A stretch of DNA of 36,676 nt. Source: Lysobacterales bacterium (GTDB lineage: Bacteria; Pseudomonadota; Gammaproteobacteria; Xanthomonadales; Marinicellaceae). Where the stretch lies: the NCBI GenBank assembly GCA_027067055.1, contig JAMOMK010000077.1, forward strand, positions 1 to 36,676, given 5' to 3'. Shown here one piece after another: positions 1-7,834 of the stretch; position 1 is the stretch's first letter; each line of letters opens with the position of its first letter. The notes under the pieces are model-generated. The model did no database searches. It saw nothing but the letters and a program-made list of their open reading frames with translations, and was not told the origin of the DNA. The translations under genes and the position numbers were made by a program.

Positions 1-644
1 ACATTCTCAAAGGTAATCAGGCGTGTAGGTTGAGAGTTCCATCCCAATTTTTCTTCTTTTTTTCCATAAATGATACCATCTAAATTTGCAGGCACCAATA
101 AACTTGAAATGCCTTTTGGGCCTGCTTCACCCGTGCGAGCCATTAAAACCAACACATCGGTAGAACCAGCTCCTGAGATAAAAGCCTTCGAGCCATTAAT
201 AACGTATTCATCACCATCGAGAACAGCAGTGGTTTTCATGGAAGCCGCATCCGAACCTGAACCTGGTTCGGTTAAACAATAGGATGCAAGTACTTCACCC
301 GATGTCAGTTTCTCACCCCATTGTCCTGCTAGTTCAGCGCCAGCAAAACTGGTGACCATCCAAGCACACATATTATGTATGGTTAAAAAGGCTGTGGTTG
401 ATGTGCAGTGCTGTGACATTTCTTCAAAAATTATGGAAGAATCAAGACGAGATAAGCCTAATCCACCGTATTTTTCTGGTGAGTAAAGTCCCAAAAAGCC
501 CAATTCACCCGTTGCTTTTATAACATCAATAGGAAATATAGCTTCAGCATCCCATTGAGCAGCATTAGGTGCCATCTCACTTAAGGCAAATTCTTTAGCC
601 GCTTGTTTAAAAGCTAATTGATCTTCAGTTAAATTAAAATTCAT
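1..644 (-). CDS. acyl-CoA dehydrogenase, partial (probably isobutyryl-CoA dehydrogenase)
   Basis: The N-terminal 214 residues of an acyl-CoA dehydrogenase are visible; the rest lies beyond the left edge. These flavoproteins oxidise acyl-CoA to trans-2-enoyl-CoA and pass electrons to electron transfer flavoprotein. Visible family signatures include the helical N-terminus (LTEDQLAFKQ), the segment YGGLGLSRLD and the flavin-binding signature CLTEPGSGSDAASM around residues 130-143. The ATG at 644 follows a GGGGAC ribosome binding site. The methylmalonate-semialdehyde dehydrogenase gene upstream on the same strand places it in valine degradation, so isobutyryl-CoA dehydrogenase is the best specific guess; a short-chain enzyme of another branched-chain pathway is the alternative. 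Family is clear, substrate is inferred from context. Confidence 0.85.
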   Translation of the reverse strand, partial: MNFNLTEDQLAFKQAAKEFALSEMAPNAAQWDAEAIFPIDVIKATGELGFLGLYSPEKYGGLGLSRLDSSIIFEEMSQHCTSTTAFLTIHNMCAWMVTSFAGAELAGQWGEKLTSGEVLASYCLTEPGSGSDAASMKTTAVLDGDEYVINGSKAFISGAGSTDVLVLMARTGEAGPKGISSLLVPANLDGIIYGKKEEKLGWNSQPTRLITFEN

Positions 645-661
645 GTTGTCCCCATGGTTGG

Positions 662-768
662 TTAAGGAACGCAGAGATTCGCGGAGTTCTCGCAGAGGAA
701 CACAGAGATTTATAAAAATATTCCTCTATGTTTCTCTTCAGTTCTCTGTACATCTATGTGTTCCTTAG
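662..768. repeat. cruciform-type dispersed repeat, copy A
   Basis: A roughly 107-bp element. Its left half is purine-rich with recurring CGCAGAG/CACAGAG words; its right half is the pyrimidine-rich near complement, so the whole can fold on itself. It opens with TTAAGGAACGCAGAG and closes with GTGTTCCTTAG. It lies between the acyl-CoA dehydrogenase and mmsA genes, and a second copy lies at 887-983. The space between (769-886) is AT-rich with nothing recognisable. Confidence 0.75.
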
Positions 769-886
769 TGTCTTTACTTTTTTAAAATAATGGATAAATT
801 CTCTAATTATTCGAGCTTATCTAAAGATTTTAATGTTACTTAATTCAGTTACTTTAAAATCACAATTCGTTCTTTGTTTAAGATTA

Positions 887-983
887 TTAAGGAACGCAGG
901 ATTTTGAGAAGTTCTTGCAGAGGTGTGCAGAGTTTTTATAAAATATTTTCTCTGCGCTTCTCTGTGCATCTCTGCGTTCCTTA
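887..983. repeat. cruciform-type dispersed repeat, copy B
   Basis: Second copy, about 97 bp, in the same orientation as copy A. Its ends are near-perfect inverted repeats: TTAAGGAACGCAG at 887-899 and CTGCGTTCCTTA at 972-983. It ends ten bases short of the mmsA stop codon, so an mmsA transcript would carry this hairpin just after the coding region. That could act as a processing or attenuation structure before the acyl-CoA dehydrogenase gene; this is inference. Confidence 0.75.
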
Positions 984-992
984 GTGTTTTTA

Positions 993-2495
993 CTATCTTA
1001 AATTAATCGATAAATTCGGTGCGTGGTGTCCGTCTGGTATATCACTTTCGAACCAACGTGATGTGACGGTTTTAGTTTCTGTGTAAAATTTAACCGCTTG
1101 TTTACCATAGGCGTGTTGGTCACCATAAAATGATTTTCTCCATCCTGTGAATGAGAAAAATGGTAATGGAACTGGTATTGGAATATTTACGCCAACCTGC
1201 CCTACCTTAATTTCATGTTGGAATTTACGTGCAGCAGCTCCTGAATTGGTAAAAATTGAAGTACCGTTTCCATAGGGATTATCATTAATCATTTTTATGG
1301 CATCTTCGATACTTTCTGCATGCATTAAACACAAAACAGGCCCGAAGATTTCATTTTCATAGATTGACATCTCGGTGGTTACATCGGTAAATAAGGTTGG
1401 ACCCACGAAGTTTCCATTTTCATAACCCTCTGGCTGACAATTGCGTCCATCGAGTAATAAGGTAGCGCCAGATTCCACACCTTCGGTGATTAATCCTTCT
1501 ACACGTGTTTTGGCTTGAGGATTAATTAATGGACCATAAGCCGATGATTGATTTTTCCAATAATTTGGTTTGAGTCTTTCCATCGCAGCTTTAATGTCAT
1601 CTTGCCACTGCTTGGCATCGCCAACAAGCACACAAACTGAAATACCCATGCAACGTTGTCCAGCAGCACCACAGGCAGCACCAACAAGTGCATTAATGGT
1701 TTGATTTTTATTGGCATCAGGCATAACAACTAAGTGATTTTTTGCACCCGTGAAGGCTTGTACGCGTTTTAAGTTATCTGTTCCTGTTTTGTAGATGTGC
1801 TCACCTACACCAACTGAACCAACAAACGAAATAGCTTGCACATCATCGTGGTTTAATAATTGGTTAACTTGATCTTTACCACCGTGTACCACTTGTAACA
1901 CTTCACGAGGGAAACCCGCTTCATAAAACAGTTCTGCCAACATATTGGGTGTTTTAGGGTCTTGTTCGGATGGCTTTAATACAAATGTATTGCCACAAAC
2001 AACCGCTAATGGAAACATCCACAGTGGAATCATTGCAGGGAAATTAAAGGGTGTAATACCCACACAAACACCTAATGGTTGTATTATGGAATAAGTATCG
2101 ATGCCATTTGCGACATTTTCTACGTATTCACCCATCATCATGGAAGCAACACCGGCAGCATGTTCTGCCACTTCAATGCCGCGCCACACATCGCCTTTTG
2201 CATCTTCAAAAGTCTTACCTGTTTCTTCAGCTAGTGCCTCAGCAATGGCATCATGGTTTTCTTTTAGCAAGTGTTGGTATTTTAAAACCATGCGCGCTCG
2301 TACCGGTACAGGCACATCTTTCCATGTTTCGAAAGCTTTTTTAGCCGAAGAAACAGCGAGTTCGACTTCATCATGGGTTGCCATTGGTACTTGGTATAAA
2401 ACATCTTGGGTAGCTGGATTGGTGACATCCAGCCATTGATTGGATTCACTAACCACAGCTTTGCCGTCAATGAATAGTTTGATTTTTTCTAACAT
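993..2495 (-). CDS. mmsA: methylmalonate-semialdehyde dehydrogenase (CoA-acylating)
   Basis: A 500-residue aldehyde dehydrogenase superfamily enzyme that converts (methyl)malonate semialdehyde plus CoA and NAD+ to propionyl- or acetyl-CoA and CO2 in valine and beta-alanine breakdown. Visible signatures are the cofactor-binding stretch [15 protein letters not shown] (residues 148-162), [12 protein letters not shown] (224-235), FTGAKNH (248-254) and the catalytic cysteine C282 in GQRCMG. The missing general-base glutamate (asparagine in GAKNH) is typical of this subfamily. The frame is open back to 2612, but the ATG at 2495 has a strong AGGGGA site seven bases upstream and gives the normal family length, so it is preferred. 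The partial acyl-CoA dehydrogenase downstream is a pathway partner. Confidence 0.95.
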   Translation of the reverse strand: MLEKIKLFIDGKAVVSESNQWLDVTNPATQDVLYQVPMATHDEVELAVSSAKKAFETWKDVPVPVRARMVLKYQHLLKENHDAIAEALAEETGKTFEDAKGDVWRGIEVAEHAAGVASMMMGEYVENVANGIDTYSIIQPLGVCVGITPFNFPAMIPLWMFPLAVVCGNTFVLKPSEQDPKTPNMLAELFYEAGFPREVLQVVHGGKDQVNQLLNHDDVQAISFVGSVGVGEHIYKTGTDNLKRVQAFTGAKNHLVVMPDANKNQTINALVGAACGAAGQRCMGISVCVLVGDAKQWQDDIKAAMERLKPNYWKNQSSAYGPLINPQAKTRVEGLITEGVESGATLLLDGRNCQPEGYENGNFVGPTLFTDVTTEMSIYENEIFGPVLCLMHAESIEDAIKMINDNPYGNGTSIFTNSGAAARKFQHEIKVGQVGVNIPIPVPLPFFSFTGWRKSFYGDQHAYGKQAVKFYTETKTVTSRWFESDIPDGHHAPNLSINLR

Positions 2496-2627
2496 AAGAG
2501 TCCCCTTATATTGTTTATTTGTAGTTGTGACTTCTTTAGAATGAGAAATCGCCCTGAAATTTTGCCAAAGATTATAACATTTAATTTCATTTGAAACTAA
2601 AATATTTTCCATTTCTCAAGCATAAAA

Positions 2628-2649
2628 AAAGACCGCATTAGCGGTCTTT
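2628..2649 (-). terminator. rho-independent terminator after zapG
   Basis: A perfect 9-bp stem (AAAGACCGC / GCGGTCTTT) with a 4-base loop; on the minus strand it is followed by a run of T. It sits 24 bases after the zapG stop codon and separates that gene from mmsA. Confidence 0.9.
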
Positions 2650-2673
2650 ATTCGACGAATAAATTTGACTTAT

Positions 2674-3195
2674 CTATTTGTCAATTGGCTTATTCATTTC
2701 AATTTCAATTTCTTCAATCAACTCTTCCACGTCTTGCTCTAAAGCATCTTTACTATCGTCAATTTTTTGCTCTGCTTCTTGCACTTCACTTTTAACTTCT
2801 TCTTGAACTTCTTCAATTTTTTCATCTGGTGCTTGCTCGACTGAACTGCCTTCTTCAATAACTTCAGAATCATCTGTTAAAAATCCAAGTGTTACTTTAC
2901 GGTCTTTGCGCTTTTCAATTTGCGCTTTGACTTGCTCATCTGTCAACAGCTCACGAGCTGACTGACCTAAGTGATCAAATACTTTTTTATAACTCTGGGT
3001 CAATTCATCAACCAAATCTGCCGTTTGTTCAAAATGTGAAACCACATCTTCTTGGTATTTTGTTAACTTCTCCTCAACTTGAGCCACAGACTTTGCAGAG
3101 CTTGAACCTTTTCCTGATAAGAAATACATAATTAACACGCCTATTGCAATACCTACAAGAGTCGCTGTAATAAGAAATAGTGTTTGATTATCCAT
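2674..3195 (-). CDS. zapG: YhcB/ZapG family inner-membrane protein (DUF1043)
   Basis: A 173-residue protein with one N-terminal membrane helix (about residues 7-26) followed by a cytoplasmic coiled-coil region. The stretch YQEDVVSHFEQTADLVDELT (residues 48-67) and the following YKKVFDHLGQSARELL are the recognisable core of the YhcB family. E. coli YhcB/ZapG is linked to the divisome and to envelope growth. The C-terminal 60 residues are very acidic and glutamate-rich, longer than in the short E. coli protein. It appears to be a single-gene unit, with its own -10 upstream and a strong terminator downstream. Family assignment is confident; the role is known only from relatives. Confidence 0.85.
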   Translation of the reverse strand: MDNQTLFLITATLVGIAIGVLIMYFLSGKGSSSAKSVAQVEEKLTKYQEDVVSHFEQTADLVDELTQSYKKVFDHLGQSARELLTDEQVKAQIEKRKDRKVTLGFLTDDSEVIEEGSSVEQAPDEKIEEVQEEVKSEVQEAEQKIDDSKDALEQDVEELIEEIEIEMNKPIDK

Positions 3196-3224
3196 TTGTT
3201 TTACCTTAAATTTATGATTGGTCT

Positions 3225-3230
3225 ATTATA
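3225..3230 (-). promoter_or_regulatory. candidate -10 element for zapG
   Basis: A consensus TATAAT on the minus strand about 30 bases before the zapG start. The -35 position 17 bp upstream is a poor match (TGAAAA), so this is a tentative promoter. An AAGG ribosome binding site precedes the ATG. Confidence 0.45.
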
Positions 3231-3296
3231 CAAAACACAGTGTTAGTTTTTCATAAAATTGATGTTAACAATTGTGCCAGTGTGATTTTATTAAAT

Positions 3297-3325
3297 AAGG
3301 GCTTGATTATTAAATTCAAGCCCTT
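3297..3325 (-). terminator. rho-independent terminator after the YdcH-family gene
   Basis: A perfect 10-bp inverted repeat (AAGGGCTTGA / TCAAGCCCTT) with a 9-base AT loop, followed on the minus strand by a T-rich stretch (TTATTTAATAAA). It starts 7 bases after the stop codon of the gene at 3333-3638. Confidence 0.85.
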
Positions 3326-3332
3326 GGCATTA

Positions 3333-3638
3333 CTATTTTTTTGATTTTTTCTTTAACCGTTTCTTTTCTTTTTTGATTAGTTTTGTTTTTTGTTTCCTAC
3401 GGAATTTTAAAATCATAAAATACAGTTCGTCTTTATAAAATAAGCGTTTCTTTTTTAATTCTTCAACATAATCATCTGAAGGCGTTTCAATTCGTTGTGC
3501 TATGCGATGCAGTTCATCATCTACATCATCGTATTCATTAAAAAACCGAAGAAAGTGAGCATTGCTCATTTTAAGGTGATGAATTTCTTTTTCATACTCT
3601 GGAAATTCATGGCGTAAATCGTGCTTTTCTCCTAACAT
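3333..3638 (-). CDS. YdcH-like DUF465 protein with lysine-rich tail
   Basis: A 101-residue protein. Residues 12-80 match the small helical hairpin family of E. coli YdcH (DUF465): FPEYEKEIHHLK, an aromatic NAHFLRFF, then KKRLFYKDELYFMI. The molecular function of the family is not established. Unlike the roughly 70-residue relatives, this one ends in a strongly basic tail (residues 81-101, mainly lysine and arginine) that could bind nucleic acid or be a solubility tail; that is inference. It has its own terminator and is separated from the DUF2288 gene upstream by 80 bases. Confidence 0.75.
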   Translation of the reverse strand: MLGEKHDLRHEFPEYEKEIHHLKMSNAHFLRFFNEYDDVDDELHRIAQRIETPSDDYVEELKKKRLFYKDELYFMILKFRRKQKTKLIKKEKKRLKKKSKK

Positions 3639-3718
3639 AGTGTACCTCTTTAACTTATTTATTTAATTAACACTATTGTAAAAATTATTTAATTATTTTG
3701 ATTTGACTTGGGTCAATT

Positions 3719-4024
3719 TTACTCAGAGATTTCTTGCACTAAAATCCATGGCACTGCAGTTATTGCCATTAAGGGTTCGTTTGTTTCACTCCAACTGATT
3801 GCATGTTCATCATGGACTCGGATAACTTGTTTATCCTTTATCCATTGTTCCATTTGCTCTGTTTTATCATTCTGAATAGCCAGTGCAACATTAATAATGT
3901 CTAATTCATTAGTCACAAATACCAACATGCCTTTGGCAAAGAATTTTTCTATTTCTTTATAAAAAACTGGGGCACATTCGCCCTTGAGCTCTTGGTAATT
4001 TTTTATGGCTGTATTTTCATTCAT
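3719..4024 (-). CDS. DUF2288 family protein
   Basis: A 101-residue soluble protein of unknown function. It resembles the DUF2288 family of proteobacterial proteins in the segment FFAKGMLVFVTNELDIINVA (residues 28-47), the following acidic EQMEQWIKDKQVIRV and the C-terminal PWILVQEISE. It starts 19 bases after the gspK stop codon, so it is probably transcribed at the end of the pseudopilin operon, although a functional tie to secretion is not shown. No signal peptide or membrane segment is seen. Confidence 0.7.
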   Translation of the reverse strand: MNENTAIKNYQELKGECAPVFYKEIEKFFAKGMLVFVTNELDIINVALAIQNDKTEQMEQWIKDKQVIRVHDEHAISWSETNEPLMAITAVPWILVQEISE

Positions 4025-4043
4025 GGTGTGAATTATACCTCTC

Positions 4044-5012
4044 TTAATTAGATAAAGGAATAAATGGCGTATCAGACAATTGTTTTATAGTTGCCAAAGA
4101 GTTTGGGCGATAGAGTATTGCGTATTGAGTAAAGAGTGATTCATCCATTCTGACATCAACTCGCGCTTGAAACCAGATGCTTTGTGTTGCTATTAACTTA
4201 TCCAATTGTTTAGATACATTGCCTAAGTTTAAATATTGTATCGCAGGTTGTCGATAAAAATCCTGCAAGCTTTTGTTACTTGCAGAACCATCACTAAATA
4301 AAATCAAAGCATCTTTTGTGCTTATGGTGACATCCAATGATTTTAACAGTAATGTTGGCATAGTGTTTACATTCATTTTGGTTGGCACATCGCCCTGCAC
4401 TGGCAAAACAGTGACATAAGCGATAAGTCTTAGGTAGGTTGTTTTGTCTATTCCATCAATTAGTTTAAGCTCAGATATATGCATAAATGGCTGCCCTGCG
4501 GTGCGATAGGAAGGGTTCATTGATAAATACACCGTATCTTCTGCTCCCCGTGGCATAGGTGTTTGATCGGTATCCAACCAATCAATGATTTTATCAGCTA
4601 AACCAATATCCATTTCTAAGTTGAGTAATACTCTTTTGAAATAGTCTACGCTCAAGACATTAACCTGCCCTTTAATGACAAGATTATTGAGGTTAAACTT
4701 GCTATCAAAATCAGTCAGTTTGCCAGACAACATGGCATCGGGCAATTCAATACCAGCAATGGGTTGATTCCATACTTCATCATGTGAATCAAAGTGGGGT
4801 TCATGCTCAAAATCTTGGCGCATAATATCCCGAGTCCACAACAACATACCATTGGCATAATGTGTGGATTGGTAGGACGAACGGCTGTTAAACCCTCTGG
4901 CGATATCCAAAGAGTTTCTAAACCACATTTCCGTAGCAAGCAAGGTCGCAATAGTGACCACTAACAAGGCTACAAATAACGCCACACCTTTTTGCTTTTT
5001 AATAGATTTCAA
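4044..5012 (-). CDS. gspK: type II secretion minor pseudopilin GspK
   Basis: A 322-residue minor pseudopilin, placed at the tip of the type II secretion pseudopilus with GspI and GspJ. The prepilin signal is short and basic (MKSIKKQKG), with cleavage expected after G9, followed by a hydrophobic helix starting VALFVALLVVT. As is normal for GspK, there is no glutamate at position +5 of the mature protein. The large periplasmic domain contains DKIIDWLDTDQTPMPRGAED, the conserved FNLNNL near its start and a PTKMNVNTMP segment typical of the family. The start codon overlaps the gspJ stop by 4 bases. Confidence 0.92.
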   Translation of the reverse strand: MKSIKKQKGVALFVALLVVTIATLLATEMWFRNSLDIARGFNSRSSYQSTHYANGMLLWTRDIMRQDFEHEPHFDSHDEVWNQPIAGIELPDAMLSGKLTDFDSKFNLNNLVIKGQVNVLSVDYFKRVLLNLEMDIGLADKIIDWLDTDQTPMPRGAEDTVYLSMNPSYRTAGQPFMHISELKLIDGIDKTTYLRLIAYVTVLPVQGDVPTKMNVNTMPTLLLKSLDVTISTKDALILFSDGSASNKSLQDFYRQPAIQYLNLGNVSKQLDKLIATQSIWFQARVDVRMDESLFTQYAILYRPNSLATIKQLSDTPFIPLSN

Positions 5013-5605
5013 TAGAATACACCCATTTCATAACGTAATTTAGTATTATCTTCCATTACGATAAGAATATTTATAGATTTGAGCGGAACTAAGCTGTTAG
5101 CAACAGGCCATTGACGTGATTGGATACCAGAAACATTCACGTAGCTTATGGAAAATTCTTTAACCTCATCCAAATACTTCCTTTTTTGCCAGTGGGAAAA
5201 ACTACCTAAATCCATTGTATTAATGGATTCTCTATATAAAGTATGGTCTTGACTATACCAGCGCACCCGTTGTAGTTCAGATTGTTGGCTGTTTAGTCCA
5301 CTCCTATAACCATTGCGACTAAACTCAACATCAGAATAACGCCCTAAAAGAGCTGGTTTACGATTGCCAAACTCATCTTTAACAGATCGATTTGTAAACC
5401 CTAAGATGTCTTTGTGTAATTGTAAGGAGGTTAGTTGCTCTTGTCGCAACTTATCTGCAACCGCATCACTTATGTGTTTGGCATTTATTAAACCATTCAA
5501 ACTAGCAAAAGAAATCGCCGAAACCACCACCATTAAAGTCATTGCAACGATGACTTCTAATAAAGTCATGCCTTTTTGTTTGAAGTTGTTTTTGATTAAT
5601 GCCAT
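5009..5605 (-). CDS. gspJ: type II secretion minor pseudopilin GspJ
   Basis: A 198-residue minor pseudopilin. It has a class III prepilin leader ending KQKG and a mature start MTLLEVIVAMTLMVV with the conserved glutamate at +5. The periplasmic part carries the GspJ-type pattern: an RQEQL helix, a basic strand with RNGYRSG, and QRVRWYSQDHTLYRE. GspJ forms the pseudopilus tip complex with GspI and GspK. The gene overlaps gspI by 10 bases at its start and gspK by 4 at its end, which points to translational coupling. Confidence 0.9.
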   Translation of the reverse strand: MALIKNNFKQKGMTLLEVIVAMTLMVVVSAISFASLNGLINAKHISDAVADKLRQEQLTSLQLHKDILGFTNRSVKDEFGNRKPALLGRYSDVEFSRNGYRSGLNSQQSELQRVRWYSQDHTLYRESINTMDLGSFSHWQKRKYLDEVKEFSISYVNVSGIQSRQWPVANSLVPLKSINILIVMEDNTKLRYEMGVFY

Positions 5606-5970
5606 TTAAACCCCACTAAACTGGCTTGTGCATAATCAAAATCAGCATCTTTGCTGACTTTAACATCCAATCGGTAAATGTATTCATTACTGCTGGGCTG
5701 TACATTAAGTTGCCATTTCCATGCCGTATTACCATTTTCTTGCACGCCATCTATCAATCCGACAACAACCTGTTGAGATTCAGAGGTGTACCGCTGCAAA
5801 ATATTATTGGCAACAATTAAGGCTCTATTTTTTTCGCGCAACTGTATTAGTGTTTCGGCACGATTTGAACCAACAGTAACAATAGCAGACAATGCAATAG
5901 TCAATATGGCAAGAGCAACGACAATTTCAAGCAAGGTAAACCCCGTTTGTTTGCGTGATTTAAGCATCAT
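5596..5970 (-). CDS. gspI: type II secretion minor pseudopilin GspI
   Basis: A 124-residue minor pseudopilin that nucleates the tip complex. The leader ends KQTG and the mature protein starts FTLLEIVVALAILTIALSA with glutamate at +5. The C-terminal domain has the usual NRALIVANNILQRY segment and a final FDYAQASLVGFKWH. The frame starts with two adjacent ATG codons (5970 and 5967); either overlaps the end of gspH. Length is normal for the family. Confidence 0.9.
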   Translation of the reverse strand: MMLKSRKQTGFTLLEIVVALAILTIALSAIVTVGSNRAETLIQLREKNRALIVANNILQRYTSESQQVVVGLIDGVQENGNTAWKWQLNVQPSSNEYIYRLDVKVSKDADFDYAQASLVGFKWH

Positions 5971-6469
5971 CTTTATCTAGCCATTGACCTTCTATTTGCC
6001 AAGAGTCGGTCGTGTTTAATTGGTAATGGTGCTTCTTTGTTGCATCAGAAATAATCAACTCAAAAGGAGTCAACTCTCCAGTGGCATCACAACTAATCTG
6101 TGGCAATTGCAATTCTTCTTCTGGCAACACAATACGCTGACCATCAATGCTTAAAGTAAAAACCATGCCATCATTTAATTGATTTGTAGTGAGCTGTTCT
6201 GAAATAACATCAACCCACTCATTGTTGGCAAATTGACTAAAACCGTACGCATCAGTATAAAACTTTACACCATAAACTCGATTTTGAAAAGTCGCCTGAT
6301 CACAGGCATATTGAATTGAATATTTTAAAATTTTACCCCGTTGTTGTAAGTTTCTTTCCACAGAACCAGAACTAATCATCTGTGCGCCTAAAGCCATCAA
6401 AATTGAAATAATCACAACAACAACTAAGATTTCAATTAAAGTAAAACCTTTACTTGGTGAACTAAACAT
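5960..6469 (-). CDS. gspH: type II secretion minor pseudopilin GspH
   Basis: A 169-residue minor pseudopilin. The leader is MFSSPSKG and the mature N-terminus FTLIEILVVVVIISILMALG carries glutamate at +5. The rest has the GspH layout: a region of basic residues (RNLQQRGKILKYSIQYACDQA) followed by strands containing YGVKFYTDAYGF. GspH is thought to join the tip complex to the GspG shaft. It lies 17 bases after gspG and overlaps gspI by 11. Confidence 0.9.
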   Translation of the reverse strand: MFSSPSKGFTLIEILVVVVIISILMALGAQMISSGSVERNLQQRGKILKYSIQYACDQATFQNRVYGVKFYTDAYGFSQFANNEWVDVISEQLTTNQLNDGMVFTLSIDGQRIVLPEEELQLPQISCDATGELTPFELIISDATKKHHYQLNTTDSWQIEGQWLDKDDA

Positions 6470-6486
6470 ACAATAACCAGCTAAAG

Positions 6487-6909
6487 CTACCAGTTACCAA
6501 TATCAGCATCATCCCCTTCACCACCAGGCTGTCCGTCTCTGCCCATGGAATAAATATCAATAATGCCATGATTGCCTGGATTGAGGTATTGGTATTCATT
6601 TCCCCATGGGTCTTTAATCATGCGCTCCAGATACCCTCCTGTTTTCCAGTTTTTAGCCAATGGTTGCCCACTGGGTTTTGAAACCAAAGCATTTATCCCT
6701 TGTGCTGTGGATGGGTAACTAAAATTATCAAGTTTATACATGCTTAAAGCTGTTTTCAACTCTTGCACATCTGATTGAGCGCGTGCTACCCGAGCTTTGG
6801 CAGGTTGATCGAGAAACTGTGGGACAACAGTAATGGCTAAAATACTTAGAATAACCACAACAATAAGAATTTCGATAAGGGTAAAACCGTGTTGAGTATT
6901 TGATTTCAT
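6487..6909 (-). CDS. gspG: type II secretion major pseudopilin GspG
   Basis: A 140-residue major pseudopilin, the subunit of the pseudopilus shaft. The leader MKSNTQHG is cleaved before FTLIEILIVVVILSILAITV; glutamate is at +5. The periplasmic domain shows the family hallmarks PSTAQGINALV, KDPWGNEYQYLNPG and the calcium-binding end SMGRDGQPGGEGDDADIGNW. It is the first gene of gspGHIJK; secretin (gspD), ATPase (gspE) and platform (gspF, gspL, gspM) genes are not in this window, so the system must be split or complete elsewhere. A good promoter lies just upstream. Confidence 0.95.
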   Translation of the reverse strand: MKSNTQHGFTLIEILIVVVILSILAITVVPQFLDQPAKARVARAQSDVQELKTALSMYKLDNFSYPSTAQGINALVSKPSGQPLAKNWKTGGYLERMIKDPWGNEYQYLNPGNHGIIDIYSMGRDGQPGGEGDDADIGNW

Positions 6910-6934
6910 GCAATTGATTCAGTCTAAAAAATAG

Positions 6935-6963
6935 ATTATAACGTAAGCCGTCCAATTCAACAA
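6935..6963 (-). promoter_or_regulatory. sigma-70-type promoter for the gspGHIJK operon
   Basis: On the minus strand TTGTTG (6963-6958) is followed after exactly 17 bp by a consensus TATAAT (6940-6935). The -10 ends 25 bases before the gspG start. No other gene begins here, so it is assigned to gspG. Confidence 0.65.
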
Positions 6964-7252
6964 AGCATCATCTAGGTTATTTTTTCACCACCCCTATTAG
7001 GAGCGAGCATTAGGCAAGTAAAAAAACCTGATTTTCGAGAAAGCAATACTTCACTAAAAACCAAAAACTTGGAGTTTATAAAAATAATGTGAGAACAATT
7101 TACCAAATGGAGTAAAACTAAAATACTTAAAAATTGGCTCTCAATGAGATTGCCACGTCGTTCCTCCTCGCAAAGACGTATTTTTTAATTACGCTATGTC
7201 GCCGGTGCCTCTGTTCGATTTAATTTCTAAAAGGTAACAAACAAACATAAAA
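6964..7252. other. gene-free spacer between trpG and the gsp promoter
   Basis: The stretch between the end of trpG and the gspG promoter holds no convincing open frame. It contains the short repeat at 7147-7178 and otherwise AT-rich sequence. No clear terminator hairpin for trpG was seen. Confidence 0.5.
7147..7178. repeat. short dispersed repeat (GATTGCCACGTCGTTCC type)
   Basis: A 32-bp stretch starting AGATTGCCACGTCG and ending TCGCAAAGACG. I recognise this as the common bacterial intergenic repeat usually seen as CGTCATTGCGAGGAGCGAAG followed by CGACGTGGCAATCT, here in reverse orientation. It lies in the trpG-gspG spacer. Recognition is from memory; only one copy is in the window. Confidence 0.55.
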
Positions 7253-7834
7253 TTACTTCCCATCCAAAAAATTCTTCAGCATTTGATGACCATGTTCGGT
7301 TAGAATACTTTCAGGGTGGAATTGCACACCTGAAATTTCGTATTCTTTGTGTTTGAAGCCCATAATTTCATCGAAATCACCTTGTTCATCTTGGGTCCAT
7401 GCAGTAATTTCTAAACAATCGGGTAAGGATTCTTTTTCGACCACTAATGAATGATAACGAGTGACTGTCACTGGGTTTTCTATATTTGTGAAGACATTAG
7501 TTTTGTTGTGGTAAACTTTTGAGGTCTTGCCGTGCATAATTTCTTTAGCGCCAATAACCTTACCACCAAAGACCTGCCCAACAGACTGGTGCCCCAAACA
7601 AACACCCAACAAAGGTGTATGACCAGAGCATGCTTTAATCATTTCCATGGATATTCCTGCCAAATCTGGATCACATGGTCCTGGTGAAATCACCACCTGA
7701 GAAGGATTTAATGCCATGGCTTCTTTAACAGTTAACTCATCATTTCTAAAGACTTTAACTTCACAACCGAGTTCACCAAAATATTGCACTAAATTGTAAG
7801 TGAATGAATCGTAATTATCTATCATCAATAACAT
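7253..7834 (-). CDS. trpG: anthranilate synthase glutamine amidotransferase subunit (TrpG/PabA)
   Basis: A 193-residue class I glutamine amidotransferase that releases ammonia from glutamine for anthranilate synthesis. It has the N-terminal [16 protein letters not shown] signature, the oxyanion strand [11 protein letters not shown] (residues 50-60), the nucleophile C79 in GVCLGHQ and the catalytic pair H173 and E175 in FHPES. Its ATG overlaps the trpE stop by one base (TAATG), which implies coupled translation and a 1:1 complex with TrpE. In many proteobacteria the same subunit also serves aminodeoxychorismate synthase (PabA), and that dual use is possible here. trpD, trpC and other pathway genes are not adjacent. 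Confidence 0.93.
   Translation of the reverse strand: MLLMIDNYDSFTYNLVQYFGELGCEVKVFRNDELTVKEAMALNPSQVVISPGPCDPDLAGISMEMIKACSGHTPLLGVCLGHQSVGQVFGGKVIGAKEIMHGKTSKVYHNKTNVFTNIENPVTVTRYHSLVVEKESLPDCLEITAWTQDEQGDFDEIMGFKHKEYEISGVQFHPESILTEHGHQMLKNFLDGK

Noticed and set aside
662-983. CRISPR array
   Set aside because: Only two units, each self-complementary and about 100 bp, with no regular short repeats and spacers or cas genes.
2075-2439. Plus-strand open frames inside mmsA
   Set aside because: They lie antisense to a well-supported enzyme gene and have low-complexity or implausible composition.
2496-2612. Extended N-terminus of methylmalonate-semialdehyde dehydrogenase
   Set aside because: The extra 39 residues match nothing, and the ATG at 2495 has a strong ribosome binding site and gives the family length.
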